NCBI RefSeq assembly: GCF_004293625.1
Contig: NZ_CP033040.1
Span: forward strand, 744,001 to 808,000
DNA: 64,000 nucleotides
Reading direction: 5' to 3'
Origin: Thiomicrorhabdus indica
Lineage (GTDB): Bacteria > Pseudomonadota > Gammaproteobacteria > Thiomicrospirales > Thiomicrospiraceae
Positions within the stretch are counted from its first letter, which is position 1, and every line of letters begins with the position of its first letter. The position numbers were made by a program, and so were the translations under genes. The notes under the pieces were generated by a model. That model made no database searches, had not been told where the DNA came from, and was given only the letters and a program-made list of their open reading frames with translations. Below are positions 56,042 through 64,000 of this stretch, piece by piece.

Positions 56042-56860
56042 TTAAATCTCTAAGAAATCAATCCACTGTTTGAATAAAGTGGGCGTTGTTGCACAAACTG
56101 CAGAACGCTTGACGACTTCTGCAACCATGACTTCTTCCCCTTCTAAGGTACAAGACTGGCCTCCTGCTTCATCTAATATTAGATAACCTGCAGCATAATC
56201 CCAAAGATTTTGAGAGCCATGTAAATAGATATGTCCTCTTCCAGCAGCAATCCAGCACCAGTCTAAAGCAACCGATCCAAAGCTGCGTTGCGAAGCATAG
56301 GGGGTCTTCTCAATGATGTGCATCGCCATTTTGGGAGAAAGGCGTTTAAAGTCAATAATGCCACTGGTTTGCTTGAGCTGAGTTTTAGCGGTTTGTGCCA
56401 CCAGTTTTTCTCCATTCAACTCTGCTCCCATTCCTAAACGAGCGGCAAACATTTCATCGCGGTCAGGATCATAGACCAATCCCGCAACAATTTGACCTTC
56501 AATTGCTAACGCCAATGAAACCGAGTAAAAAGGGATGCCACTGGCAAAGTTACTGGTGCCGTCAACTGGATCTAAAATCCAGCATCCTTTTGAACTTTCC
56601 AATGCTTGAACCTGCTCATCATGGCTGGCTTCTTCGCCTAAAAATGCAAACTCTGGCCACTGTTTCTGTAAAAAAGCTTTGGTATGTTTCTGCATTTGAG
56701 TATCTGCTTCAGTGAGCAGGGAGCCATCTTGTTTCTCTTCAAAAGAAACTTGACGAAAGCGTTGCAGAATTTCTGTCTGTGCCAAAGAGCGAATGCCGCT
56801 TAAAAGCGTTTGCCATTCTTCTTGGTTATGAAAAGGGTGGTTGTTGTGTGAGCTAATCAT
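56042..56860 (-). CDS. Inositol monophosphatase family protein
   Basis: A 272-residue Li+-sensitive-type Mg2+ phosphatase fold. Motifs: EADTQMQK, FAFLGEEAS, the metal-binding WILDPVDGTSNFASGIPFYSVSLAL and the late AGRGHIYLHGSQNLWDYAAGYLI. Possible substrates are inositol phosphates, histidinol phosphate or 3'-phosphoadenosine 5'-phosphate; the sequence does not decide. Histidinol-phosphatase activity is worth considering because his genes are scattered here. Its start overlaps the end of the upstream CorC-type gene by 4 bp. Confidence 0.9.
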   Translation of the reverse strand: MISSHNNHPFHNQEEWQTLLSGIRSLAQTEILQRFRQVSFEEKQDGSLLTEADTQMQKHTKAFLQKQWPEFAFLGEEASHDEQVQALESSKGCWILDPVDGTSNFASGIPFYSVSLALAIEGQIVAGLVYDPDRDEMFAARLGMGAELNGEKLVAQTAKTQLKQTSGIIDFKRLSPKMAMHIIEKTPYASQRSFGSVALDWCWIAAGRGHIYLHGSQNLWDYAAGYLILDEAGGQSCTLEGEEVMVAEVVKRSAVCATTPTLFKQWIDFLEI

Positions 56861-58149
56861 GAAAAAAGTTTTCTTTTCGGTTTTTTAATAATGTGAAGTT
56901 TAACTTTGTCGACGGCACTATCGGTTGTCGCAACTACTTCGATTGCGTATTCATTGATGCGAATACAGGTTTGTGCATTTGGAAGTGTTTCAAGCTCTTC
57001 TTGAATCAAGCCATTAAAGGTTTTTGGCCCATCGGTTGGAAGGTCAAGACTATACTCTTTATTCACATCTCGAATAAATTCTTGTGCGTCAATCGTCATA
57101 GAGCCATCTTTATGGACGATCACCGAATTGTTATCCGGTTTCGACTTGGCATCTGTTGAGAGCTTACCGACGATTTCTTCAAGTAAATCTTCCATTGTTA
57201 ACAAACCTTGCAGATCGCCATATTCATCCACAATTAAAGCCATTCGACGTTTGTTCTCATTGAATTTGCTTAATTGAGTACTTAGGGAAGTTGTTTCCGG
57301 AACAAAGTAAGCAGGGCGTGTAATTCGAATAATATCTTTAAGACTGACATCTTCGCGCATCAAAATTGGTAACGCGCGTCTAAGGTTTAAAATGCCGACT
57401 AAATCATCATCAAGTGAACCTCGGTAGAGTGGAATGCGCGTGTATGGCGACTTTTGAATGGTTTTAAGAATTTGTTCAATCGGCTGTTCAACATCCACCG
57501 CGTATATATCTTGTTTGGGAATCATAACGTCTTCCACGGTAACGCTTTCTAGCTGAAGAACGCTGCTTAACATGGAGCGATAGTTTTCAGGCAGGCGACT
57601 GGTCGCTTCATTAATCAATGTTTGCAACTCTTCATGACTTAGTGAATGTTGGTCGTCTTTGTCGTGAACCTTTACGCCTAAAACACGCAAAAAACCATTG
57701 GCAAAGAAATTAACCATCCAGACTAGCGGCGACATGACTTTTAATAGCGGCGTCAAAATGTAGGCCGCAGGGTAAGCGATTTTTTCAGGGCTTAATGCCG
57801 CTAGCGTTTTTGGGGCAACCTCTGCAAAGACTAGAATAACTAATGTAAGCAACCCTGCTGCAATCGCTATTCCTGCTTCTCCCATTAGTTTCATGGCGAT
57901 AATGGTGGCAATGGACGATGCGAAGATATTAACGAAGTTGTTACCTAGGAGAATAACGCCTAACAATCGGTCAGGTGAATCCAGTAGTTTTGAAGCGAGC
58001 TTAGCTCCTTTATGACCGGATTTAACTTGGTGTTTTAAGCGGTAACGGTTGAGTGCCATCATACTCGTTTCAGAGCTAGAGAATAGCGCAGAAAGTATGA
58101 TGAGAAAAATAAGTATCCCGAAAAGGATGGAAACGTCTAGAGAGTTCAA
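56857..58149 (-). CDS. yfjD: CNNM/CorC-type membrane protein, YfjD family
   Basis: A 430-residue protein with an N-terminal DUF21/CNNM membrane domain (SALFSSSETSMMALNRYRLKHQV, LLGVILLGNNFVNIFASSIATIIA), a CBS pair (VTVEDVMIPKQDIYAVDV, LIVDEYGDLQGLLTMEDLLEEIVG) and a C-terminal CorC_HlyC domain. Family members are linked to Mg2+/Co2+ efflux. Adjacent to ypjD and facing ffh, as in E. coli. Confidence 0.94.
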   Translation of the reverse strand: MNSLDVSILFGILIFLIILSALFSSSETSMMALNRYRLKHQVKSGHKGAKLASKLLDSPDRLLGVILLGNNFVNIFASSIATIIAMKLMGEAGIAIAAGLLTLVILVFAEVAPKTLAALSPEKIAYPAAYILTPLLKVMSPLVWMVNFFANGFLRVLGVKVHDKDDQHSLSHEELQTLINEATSRLPENYRSMLSSVLQLESVTVEDVMIPKQDIYAVDVEQPIEQILKTIQKSPYTRIPLYRGSLDDDLVGILNLRRALPILMREDVSLKDIIRITRPAYFVPETTSLSTQLSKFNENKRRMALIVDEYGDLQGLLTMEDLLEEIVGKLSTDAKSKPDNNSVIVHKDGSMTIDAQEFIRDVNKEYSLDLPTDGPKTFNGLIQEELETLPNAQTCIRINEYAIEVVATTDSAVDKVKLHIIKKPKRKLFS

Positions 58150-58301
58150 GGCAGTTTAACGGGTAGTGAATGAATTTGTAATTATACGTGCTTGAGTTGG
58201 ACAGACCAAATAGTATCTGCCCAATTTGTTAAGAATTTTGGCTGGTTTTATGGTGTTTAAAAGTTTGATTCTCGATAAAGAGGTTTTATCGATTCAGAGC
58301 T

Positions 58302-59111
58302 TTATGGCATATCCAATAAGCACTGCAAGACAAGTTCTGTACCGACAAAACTCACTACAAGCAACCCATAAGCCCAAATGGTATATTTAACCGCCTTTTG
58401 GCCTCGCCAACCATATTGGAACCGGCCGGTTAATAATACTCCGTACAAAATCCAAGCGATGACCGCAAAAAACGTTTTGTGGACAAGGTGTTGGGCAAAA
58501 ATGTCCTCGACAAAGAATGCACCACTTAATAAAGAAAAGCTTAAGAACACAAAACCGATAATTAACAGTTTAAACATTAGCTCTTCCATAATTTGTAGTG
58601 GCGGTAGAGCACGCATTAAATTGGAAAGTTGGCGGTTGTGGAAGCGTTTTTCTTGAATGGAATAAAGTATCGCCTGAGCTGTCGCAAGTCCAAGCAGACT
58701 GTAAGCTGCAATGGAAATGAATACATGGCTACCAATTTCTAGTGGCAAAGGTGTGTATTCAGGGAAACCAATAGGGAGCATGGTCGTTAAGGCGGCGACT
58801 GGAAAAATAAAAATTCCAAGTGTTTCTGCTTGGTACTGGCGATTCAAGCCTAATAAAATAATTGCAGCTAACAGTGTGATTAGCGACAAAGTATTGCTTA
58901 AGTTAAATGCAAAATACTGGTCGGGGTGCCAGATAGTCGAGCTCAAGGTAACCACGTGCAAGATCGCTGCTATAACAGCAAATACAATGATTTTTTTACG
59001 TTGTGCACGAAGGTTGACTCGGTCGAATAGTTTGATTTTCTGCCAAATCAATAAGCTGGCGAAGACGTAAAGTAAACTTGCGCTTAAGGCAAAGAAGCCA
59101 CTGAAAACCAT
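58302..59111 (-). CDS. ypjD: CcsA/HemX-type inner-membrane protein, YpjD family
   Basis: A 269-residue protein with about eight membrane helices of the cytochrome c assembly (CcsA) superfamily. VHISIA-type region GSHVFISIAAYSLLGLATAQAILYSIQEKR and FFVEDIFAQHLVHKTFFAVIAWILYGVLLTGRFQYGWRG are characteristic. YpjD was associated with Mg2+/Co2+ handling by its neighbour; a haem-related role is possible. It is divergent from ffh and carries one ACCGGCCGGT, read Leu-Thr-Gly-Arg-Phe. Confidence 0.93.
   Translation of the reverse strand: MVFSGFFALSASLLYVFASLLIWQKIKLFDRVNLRAQRKKIIVFAVIAAILHVVTLSSTIWHPDQYFAFNLSNTLSLITLLAAIILLGLNRQYQAETLGIFIFPVAALTTMLPIGFPEYTPLPLEIGSHVFISIAAYSLLGLATAQAILYSIQEKRFHNRQLSNLMRALPPLQIMEELMFKLLIIGFVFLSFSLLSGAFFVEDIFAQHLVHKTFFAVIAWILYGVLLTGRFQYGWRGQKAVKYTIWAYGLLVVSFVGTELVLQCLLDMP
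58421..58430. repeat. ACCGGCCGGT palindrome in ypjD
   Basis: Exact copy, read Leu-Thr-Gly-Arg-Phe on the reverse strand. Confidence 0.9.
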
Positions 59112-59144
59112 GCAATATCCTTAATTTAATTTGCGTCTATTCTG

Positions 59145-59154
59145 ACCGGCCGGT
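59145..59154. repeat. ACCGGCCGGT palindrome between ypjD and ffh
   Basis: Exact copy in the divergent ypjD-ffh gap, 33 bp before the ypjD start; the only clear case in a divergent promoter region. Confidence 0.9.
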
Positions 59155-59338
59155 AAGCAGTCGACTCGAAATAACGGTTCGAAATTGTTACCAACTCGAG
59201 TCTAAGACTCAAATAACAAGTGAATTCGTTATAATAGCCGAATTATTTTTTGATTAGAAGTATGCCGCGTAGTCCGTATCGTGATTAAACGTGTTAACCG
59301 CAGGGTTTTTCCTTGTGCTGCGACGGCTGGAGAGAGAA

Positions 59339-60730
59339 ATGTTTGATAATTTATCCGAACGCTTAAACAAAACCCTCAAAACACTCAAAGGGCAAGGGCG
59401 TCTAACCGAATCGAATATTAAGGATGCATTACGCGATGTGCGCCGTGCATTGCTTGAAGCAGATGTTGCCCTGCCGGTTGTCAAATCATTTATCACCAAG
59501 GTGCAAGAACGTGCGATTGGTCAAGAGGTCTCGGCGAGTTTGAACCCCGGCCAGGCATTTATCAAGATCGTTAAGGATGAATTAACCGCGATCATGGGGG
59601 AAGAAGCTACCCCTCTGAATTTTAATGTGGAGCCGCCAGCGGTCATTATGATGGCCGGTCTGCAAGGTGCAGGTAAGACCACTTCGGTGGGTAAGTTGGC
59701 AAAGTGGTTGACCGAGCGCGAAAAGAAAAAAGTCATGGTCGTATCTGCCGATATTTACCGGCCGGCAGCAATCAAACAGTTAGAAACATTGGCAGGACAG
59801 GTTGGTGTTGAGTTTTTCCCATCAACTGCAGATCAAGATCCGGTAGAAATTGCACGTGCAGCGCATGCCGAAGCAAAGCGTAAATTTGTCGATGTGCTGA
59901 TTCTGGATACAGCCGGTCGCCTTCATATTGACTCAGATATGATGGATGAAATCAAACATTTACATGACAATGTAAAGCCTGCTGAAACCCTGTTTGTCGT
60001 CGACGCTATGACAGGGCAAGACGCAGCGAATACTGCCAAAGCCTTTAATGATGCCCTCACACTTACTGGTGTGATCTTGACCAAAATAGATGGTGATGCG
60101 CGTGGTGGTGCGGCTCTTTCTATTCGAGAAATTACCGGCAAGCCAATTAAGTTTTTAGGGGCAGGTGAAAAAACCGATGCGCTTGAGCCTTTCCATCCAG
60201 AGCGTATGGCGGGTCGTATTTTAGGAATGGGCGATGTTCTCAGTTTGATTGAGGAAGCCGAAGCCAAAATCGATAAGAAAAAAGCCGAGAAATTTGCTAA
60301 GAAGCTCCAAAAATCGGGTCAGTTTGATTTAGAGGATTTTCTTGAACAGCTTCAGCAAATTAAAAACATGGGCGGAGTGGGTGGCTTGCTTGGAAAATTG
60401 CCGGGAATGGGTCAGCTGAAAGATCAAGTCAGTGGCGATTTTGCGGAAAAAGAATTCAAGCGATTAGAGGCGATCATTCAATCGATGACGGCTCAAGAGC
60501 GAGCTTTCCCTGCAGTGATTAAAGGTTCTCGCAAGCGACGTATTGCAGCTGGTTCGGGAACTTCGGTGCAAGACGTGAATAAGTTGCTTAAACAATTCAC
60601 GCAAATGCAAAAAATGATGAAAAAAGCTTCCAAAGGCGGCATGAAAAATATGATGCGTGGCTTGGCTGGTAAACTTCCGCCGGGAATGGGTGGCGGTCCA
60701 GGTGGCGGTTTACCTCCTGGAATGCGATAA
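59339..60730 (+). CDS. ffh: Signal recognition particle protein Ffh
   Basis: The GTPase that delivers nascent membrane proteins to FtsY and the translocon. A 463-residue protein with N domain (MFDNLSERLNKTLKTLKGQG), G1 MAGLQGAGKTTSVGKLA, SADIYRPAAIKQLE, G3 ILDTAGRLHID, G4 TKIDGDARGG, and a Met-rich M domain (FTQMQKMMKKASKGGMKNMMRG) that binds signal peptides and 4.5S RNA. GGAGAGAG precedes ATG 59339; an upstream in-frame ATG at 59291 would add a non-family leader. Confidence 0.98.
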   Translation: MFDNLSERLNKTLKTLKGQGRLTESNIKDALRDVRRALLEADVALPVVKSFITKVQERAIGQEVSASLNPGQAFIKIVKDELTAIMGEEATPLNFNVEPPAVIMMAGLQGAGKTTSVGKLAKWLTEREKKKVMVVSADIYRPAAIKQLETLAGQVGVEFFPSTADQDPVEIARAAHAEAKRKFVDVLILDTAGRLHIDSDMMDEIKHLHDNVKPAETLFVVDAMTGQDAANTAKAFNDALTLTGVILTKIDGDARGGAALSIREITGKPIKFLGAGEKTDALEPFHPERMAGRILGMGDVLSLIEEAEAKIDKKKAEKFAKKLQKSGQFDLEDFLEQLQQIKNMGGVGGLLGKLPGMGQLKDQVSGDFAEKEFKRLEAIIQSMTAQERAFPAVIKGSRKRRIAAGSGTSVQDVNKLLKQFTQMQKMMKKASKGGMKNMMRGLAGKLPPGMGGGPGGGLPPGMR

Positions 60731-60920
60731 AGCGGAAAAGTAGCAAGGGATAAAAGTTATATCGAATTGCTGGTATTTCTTTTAAATAAGGCGCTATTTT
60801 ATTTACTTAGTCGATTGATTCAATCGGAGGGAATTTAGTGTTTTTTCTTTATGTGGAAATATTCCTAACATACTGAAAAGCATAAGGTTTTATTGGTTTA
60901 AAAGTGTTTCTTTTAATTGC

Positions 60921-60949
60921 TTGTAAAAAGGCGTGATTATGGGTATAAT
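60921..60949 (+). promoter_or_regulatory. Promoter of the rpsP-rimM-trmD-rplS operon
   Basis: TTGTAA (60921-60926) and TATAAT (60944-60949) are 17 bp apart, about 135 bp before the rpsP ATG, giving a long 5' leader. The rest of the 354-bp ffh-rpsP gap shows no other feature I can support. Confidence 0.65.
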
Positions 60950-61084
60950 CGCGCCTTCTTTATTTTCCCCAGTCGAATAAGAATTTATAACTTATCTAAC
61001 TGTATGAAATTAAAGAGTTTTAATGAAAAGAATTTGTTGGGAGGGTTTCCTCTCATCGCCTGATTAAAGACAAAGGAATAAATT

Positions 61085-61321
61085 ATGGTAGTTATTCGTA
61101 TGGCCCGTGGTGGTTCTAAAAAGCGTCCTTTTTACAAGCTAGTGGTTGCTGATCAACGTTTCAGCGCAACTGGCCGTTTCATTGAGCAGGTAGGTTTCTA
61201 TAACCCTATCGCACGTGGTCAAGAAGAAAAACTTCGTGTTGATCAGGCGCGTGTTGATCACTGGGTTTCTGAAGGTGCTCAAATGAGCGCTCGCGTTAAG
61301 AGCGTTTTAAAACAAGGTTAA
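61085..61321 (+). CDS. rpsP: 30S ribosomal protein S16
   Basis: A 78-residue small-subunit protein: [41 protein letters not shown] is the S16 core. AAGGAA precedes the ATG. First gene of the conserved operon with rimM, trmD and rplS. ACCGGCCGGT lies 22 bp after the stop, before rimM. Confidence 0.98.
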   Translation: MVVIRMARGGSKKRPFYKLVVADQRFSATGRFIEQVGFYNPIARGQEEKLRVDQARVDHWVSEGAQMSARVKSVLKQG

Positions 61322-61343
61322 TCTTAAGATTAGCTGCCATTTA

Positions 61344-61353
61344 ACCGGCCGGT
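61344..61353. repeat. ACCGGCCGGT palindrome after rpsP
   Basis: Exact copy 22 bp after the rpsP stop and 19 bp before rimM. Confidence 0.9.
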
Positions 61354-61372
61354 AAATAAAGAGGTTTTTTCA

Positions 61373-61888
61373 ATGGAAAATAATCGTTTAGTTGTCGGTC
61401 AGATTAATGGCATCTTTGGGGTTCAAGGTTGGGTGAAAATTTTTTCCCATACGGACCCTAGAGAAAATATATTTCGCTATTCGCCTTGGCTAATTGAAGT
61501 CGGTGGGGAGTGGCAAAGCATTAAAGTCGAAGACTTTAAGGTTCAGCAGGGCGGTAAGTCCCTGGTGGCTAAACTTAAAGGATTAGATGACCGCGATCTC
61601 GCCCGAGAATATATGGGTTCGACGATTGCGATTGATAAGTCTCAACTTCAACGTGACCAAAGCGACTACTTGTGGATTGATTTGATTGATTGCGAGGTTC
61701 GCAATCAAGAAGGTGTTGTCTTTGGTAAGGTTGTGAACTTAGTGGAAACCGGAGCTCATGATGTTTTGCGCGTTGAAGGGGAACACTCAACATTGATTCC
61801 GTTTGTGTTGGACACGTTTATCAAACAGGTCGATGTTGCACAAAAAACGATTTTAGTGGATTGGCAGATTGATGAGGAGAGTGAATAG
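61373..61888 (+). CDS. rimM: Ribosome maturation factor RimM
   Basis: A 171-residue protein that assists maturation of the 30S head. [28 protein letters not shown] (RimM N domain) and [34 protein letters not shown] (PRC-barrel) are typical. trmD begins 2 bp after its stop. Confidence 0.97.
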   Translation: MENNRLVVGQINGIFGVQGWVKIFSHTDPRENIFRYSPWLIEVGGEWQSIKVEDFKVQQGGKSLVAKLKGLDDRDLAREYMGSTIAIDKSQLQRDQSDYLWIDLIDCEVRNQEGVVFGKVVNLVETGAHDVLRVEGEHSTLIPFVLDTFIKQVDVAQKTILVDWQIDEESE

Positions 61889-61890
61889 AC

Positions 61891-62613
61891 ATGCAATTTC
61901 ATGTCATCACGCTCTTCCCGGAAATGTTCTCTGCTTTGACTGAATCTGGCGTAAGTCGTAGAGCATTGCAGAACGCGCTTTATGATTTAAAAACCTGGAA
62001 TCCGCGCGAGTTTACGCATGACCGCCACAAAACGGTAGACGATCGGCCTTATGGTGGTGGACCAGGAATGGTGATGATGTACCAGCCGTTGAAAGATACG
62101 ATTGATGCTATTCAAAGCCAAAGCCAAAGCCAAAGCCAGGATGTTGGTGATAAGAAATCTAAAGTGATTTATCTGTCCCCTCAGGGAAGACCTCTGACCC
62201 AAGCAAAAGCCAAACAACTATCAAAGCTGGATAATATTACTTTGCTTTGTGGTCGTTACGAAGGTATTGATGAGCGACTTTTGGAAACGGAAGTTGACGA
62301 AGAAATTTCGATTGGTGACTTTGTGGTTAGTGGTGGTGAATTGCCTGCGATGATGTTGATGGATGCAGTGATTCGTTTGTTGCCTGGGGCTTTAGGTCAT
62401 AATCAGTCCGCTGAGCAAGACTCGTTTTCAGATGGGTTATTGGATTGTCCGCATTACACTCGGCCAGAAGAAGTCGCAGGTATGAAAGTCCCAACGGTGT
62501 TGTTAGAGGGTAATCATGCAAAGATTGATGCATGGCGACAAATTCAAAAAGAACAACGTACTCAAGAACGTCGTCCTGATTTGTGGCAGGCGGTTCAAGT
62601 GCAAGAAAGGTAG
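61891..62613 (+). CDS. trmD: tRNA (guanine-N1)-methyltransferase
   Basis: SPOUT-class enzyme making m1G37 in tRNAs. The 240-residue protein has [42 protein letters not shown], the knot motifs [26 protein letters not shown] and [17 protein letters not shown], and the [10 protein letters not shown] segment. Between [16 protein letters not shown] and the knot it carries a Gln-Ser repeat from a four-copy CAAAGC hexamer, in a loop that varies between species. Confidence 0.98.
   Translation: MQFHVITLFPEMFSALTESGVSRRALQNALYDLKTWNPREFTHDRHKTVDDRPYGGGPGMVMMYQPLKDTIDAIQSQSQSQSQDVGDKKSKVIYLSPQGRPLTQAKAKQLSKLDNITLLCGRYEGIDERLLETEVDEEISIGDFVVSGGELPAMMLMDAVIRLLPGALGHNQSAEQDSFSDGLLDCPHYTRPEEVAGMKVPTVLLEGNHAKIDAWRQIQKEQRTQERRPDLWQAVQVQER
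62113..62136 (+). repeat. Tandem hexamer (CAAAGC)4 inside trmD
   Basis: Four exact consecutive CAAAGC units, read as alternating Gln and Ser. Six-base unit changes keep the frame, so copy number can vary without destroying the essential enzyme. Confidence 0.85.
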
Positions 62614-62704
62614 TTTTAAAGATTTTTTTGTTGAATAGCCTTGGCGATTCAGCCCTGAGTGAGCGAGGTATAGCTACAACAATTCGGATTCAACCTCTGG
62701 CGTC

Positions 62705-62785
62705 ACCAAATTTTTGGTAATGGCGTTATTAAAGTTGGATAAAGTTAACAGAGGCAAAACCTCTGAGGTTCAAATAAAATGAACC
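62705..62785 (+). promoter_or_regulatory. Hairpin series in the rplS leader
   Basis: Three small hairpins precede rplS: ACCAAA-TT-TTTGGT (62705-62718), CAGAGG-CAAAA-CCTCTG (62749-62765) and GGTTCA-N7-TGAACC (62767-62785). The last ends 19 bp before the rplS ATG. The 191-bp trmD-rplS gap otherwise holds no gene. Feedback control by L19 is a possibility, not shown. Confidence 0.4.
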
Positions 62786-62804
62786 GCTAATGGAGAAGCT
62801 TAAA

Positions 62805-63149
62805 ATGAGCGATATCATTAAAAAGATTGAAGCTGAACAAATGACAAAAGAAATCCCTGCGTTTAACCCAGGGGATACAGTTGTTGTTCAGGTTAAGGTT
62901 GTTGAAGGTAAAAACGAGCGTCTACAGGCGTACGAAGGTGTGGTAATCGCGAAGAAAAACCGTGGTTTAAACTCTAACTTCATCGTTCGCAAAATCTCTC
63001 ACGGTGTGGGTGTTGAGCGTACTTTCCAAACTTACAGCCCATTGGTTGACAGCATCACTGTTAAGCGTCGTGGTGCGGTACGTCGTGCGAAGTTGTACTA
63101 TCTTCGTGACCTATCTGGTAAAGCGGCACGTATCAAAGAAAAAGTATAA
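62805..63149 (+). CDS. rplS: 50S ribosomal protein L19
   Basis: A 114-residue large-subunit protein at the 30S-50S interface: [48 protein letters not shown] and [18 protein letters not shown] are diagnostic. ATG 62805, preceded by GGAGAAG, matches the family start better than 62790. Last gene of the rpsP operon. Confidence 0.98.
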   Translation: MSDIIKKIEAEQMTKEIPAFNPGDTVVVQVKVVEGKNERLQAYEGVVIAKKNRGLNSNFIVRKISHGVGVERTFQTYSPLVDSITVKRRGAVRRAKLYYLRDLSGKAARIKEKV

Positions 63150-63171
63150 TTTTACTTTTTGCTTTGCAAAG

Positions 63172-63207
63172 AAAACTCCCTTGGTTTTGGCCTTGGGAGT
63201 TTTTTTA
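63172..63207 (+). terminator. Intrinsic terminator after rplS
   Basis: AAAACTCCC and GGGAGTTTT pair around a 14-nt loop, followed by a run of Ts to 63207. Confidence 0.8.
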
Positions 63208-63276
63208 TGTCTAAATTTTACGCTTATCAAAAAGCCTCGGACTATACTGTTCACTTTATGATTTTAAAGAATGATT

Positions 63277-64000
63277 ATGTTTGCGTCCTTTCAAAAAGAT
63301 TTTCTTCAAGATTTAGCCTTTGTGGAAGGTTTAAGTCCAAATACCATTAGTGCCTACCGCCAGGATTTGAAGTTATTGGCCAAGTGGATGGAAAGACAAG
63401 ATATTTCGGATGTATTCACTGTTAATACACAGCAGCTTGAAGATTTTTTATGGGAACTGACAAAGGCTGGACGTAAACCTAAATCTATTGCGCGTTTAAT
63501 CTCGTCTTTAAAACGGTTTTATTTGTGGGCGATTGAGCAACAACATACCGATTTAGACCCGGCCGGTGTTTTAAAGTCGCCAAAGCTCGATGCAAAGTTG
63601 CCTGTAGTGTTAACCGAAGAACAAGTGGAGCGGTTATTAAATGCACCAGATTTAACTACGGCGTTAGGTATTCGTGATCGGGCGATTTTAGAGTTGATGT
63701 ATGCAAGTGGTTTGCGTGTTTCTGAAGTTGTGAATTTGCCCTTTGAACAAATCAACTTGTCAGTTGGAATGGTTCAAGTCGTTGGGAAAGGCTCAAAAGA
63801 GCGTGTGGTTCCTATTGGAGAGCAGGCCATTGAAGCTGTTGAGCAGTATTTAACGGCGAGTCGTCCCATTTTAGTGGGGAATAAAATGGTCTCCACTTTA
63901 TTTGTGTCGCGTTTAGCTCGTCCAATGACTCGTCAAACCCTTTGGCACCGTGTTAAAAATCTGGCAGCATCGGTTGATATACAAGGAGATTTATCCCCGC
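63277..64000 (+). CDS. xerD: Site-specific tyrosine recombinase XerD (N-terminal part)
   Basis: Chromosome dimer resolution recombinase, cut by the right edge after about 241 residues. The N-terminal core-binding domain reads FQKDFLQDLAFVEGLSPNTISAYRQDLKLL; the catalytic domain has YASGLRVSEVVNL with the first catalytic Arg, VVGKGSKERVVPIG with the catalytic Lys, and MTRQTLWHRVKNLAASVDI, closer to XerD than XerC. The His-Arg and Tyr residues lie beyond the edge. The start may be ATG 63277 or ATG 63271. Confidence 0.94.
   Translation, partial: MFASFQKDFLQDLAFVEGLSPNTISAYRQDLKLLAKWMERQDISDVFTVNTQQLEDFLWELTKAGRKPKSIARLISSLKRFYLWAIEQQHTDLDPAGVLKSPKLDAKLPVVLTEEQVERLLNAPDLTTALGIRDRAILELMYASGLRVSEVVNLPFEQINLSVGMVQVVGKGSKERVVPIGEQAIEAVEQYLTASRPILVGNKMVSTLFVSRLARPMTRQTLWHRVKNLAASVDIQGDLSP

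Overview
The window is a chromosomal segment of a gammaproteobacterium. Gene content and order point to the sulfur-oxidising Thiomicrospira / Hydrogenovibrio / Thiomicrorhabdus group, but this is inferred from recognised proteins and synteny, not from a database search. Conserved gammaproteobacterial blocks are queA-tgt-yajC-secD-secF, yrbG-kdsC-lptC-lptA-lptB facing mlaFEDCB-ibaG-murA-hisG-hisD, petABC, and ypjD-yfjD facing ffh-rpsP-rimM-trmD-rplS. The background is moderately AT-rich, and nearly every base is assigned to a gene or a short regulatory gap.

Layout. 1-4660: the start of nrdA (running off the left edge) with NrdR and DnaA boxes upstream, a divergent umuD/umuC mutasome pair and a CHAD protein. 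4760-8830: a cytochrome c peroxidase / chemoreceptor operon and four tRNA genes (Val, Leu, two identical Asn). 9100-19540: an accessory region with a three-domain TPR-LicD-cytidylyltransferase fusion, a 7TM sensor kinase and response regulator, a 1555-residue DUF4347/RTX secreted adhesin and a lipoprotein. 19620-28670: tRNA-queuosine and Sec genes, prfC, and an intact IS3-family insertion sequence. 28700-35320: an OmpA-like lipoprotein, mgtE, hpf and the LPS-transport operon. 35600-44810: a DUF72-like gene, the Mla lipid-transport operon, a YadGH-type ABC exporter, ibaG, murA, hisG and hisD. 45070-49950: a Nif3-like protein, the cytochrome bc1 complex and radA. 50100-55950: a FadL-type porin, a VolA-like surface lipase and a hybrid sensor kinase. 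56040-64000: an inositol-phosphatase-like gene, a CNNM/CorC protein, ypjD, ffh, the rpsP-rimM-trmD-rplS operon and the start of xerD.

The most striking signal that gene calls do not explain is the perfect 10-bp palindrome ACCGGCCGGT. I found 23 exact copies by eye, where a random sequence of this composition should hold far less than one. Thirteen lie between genes, ten of them within about 45 bp after a stop codon. Inside genes it usually reads as Pro-Ala-Gly. It behaves like a genome-wide iterated palindrome of unknown role.

Other points worth following are the LicD-cytidylyltransferase fusion, mirrored operator-like repeats linking the two-component system to the adhesin, a beta-propeller inserted in an adhesin repeat, the peroxidase-chemoreceptor operon, and the absence of kdsD and rpoN from the lpt locus.
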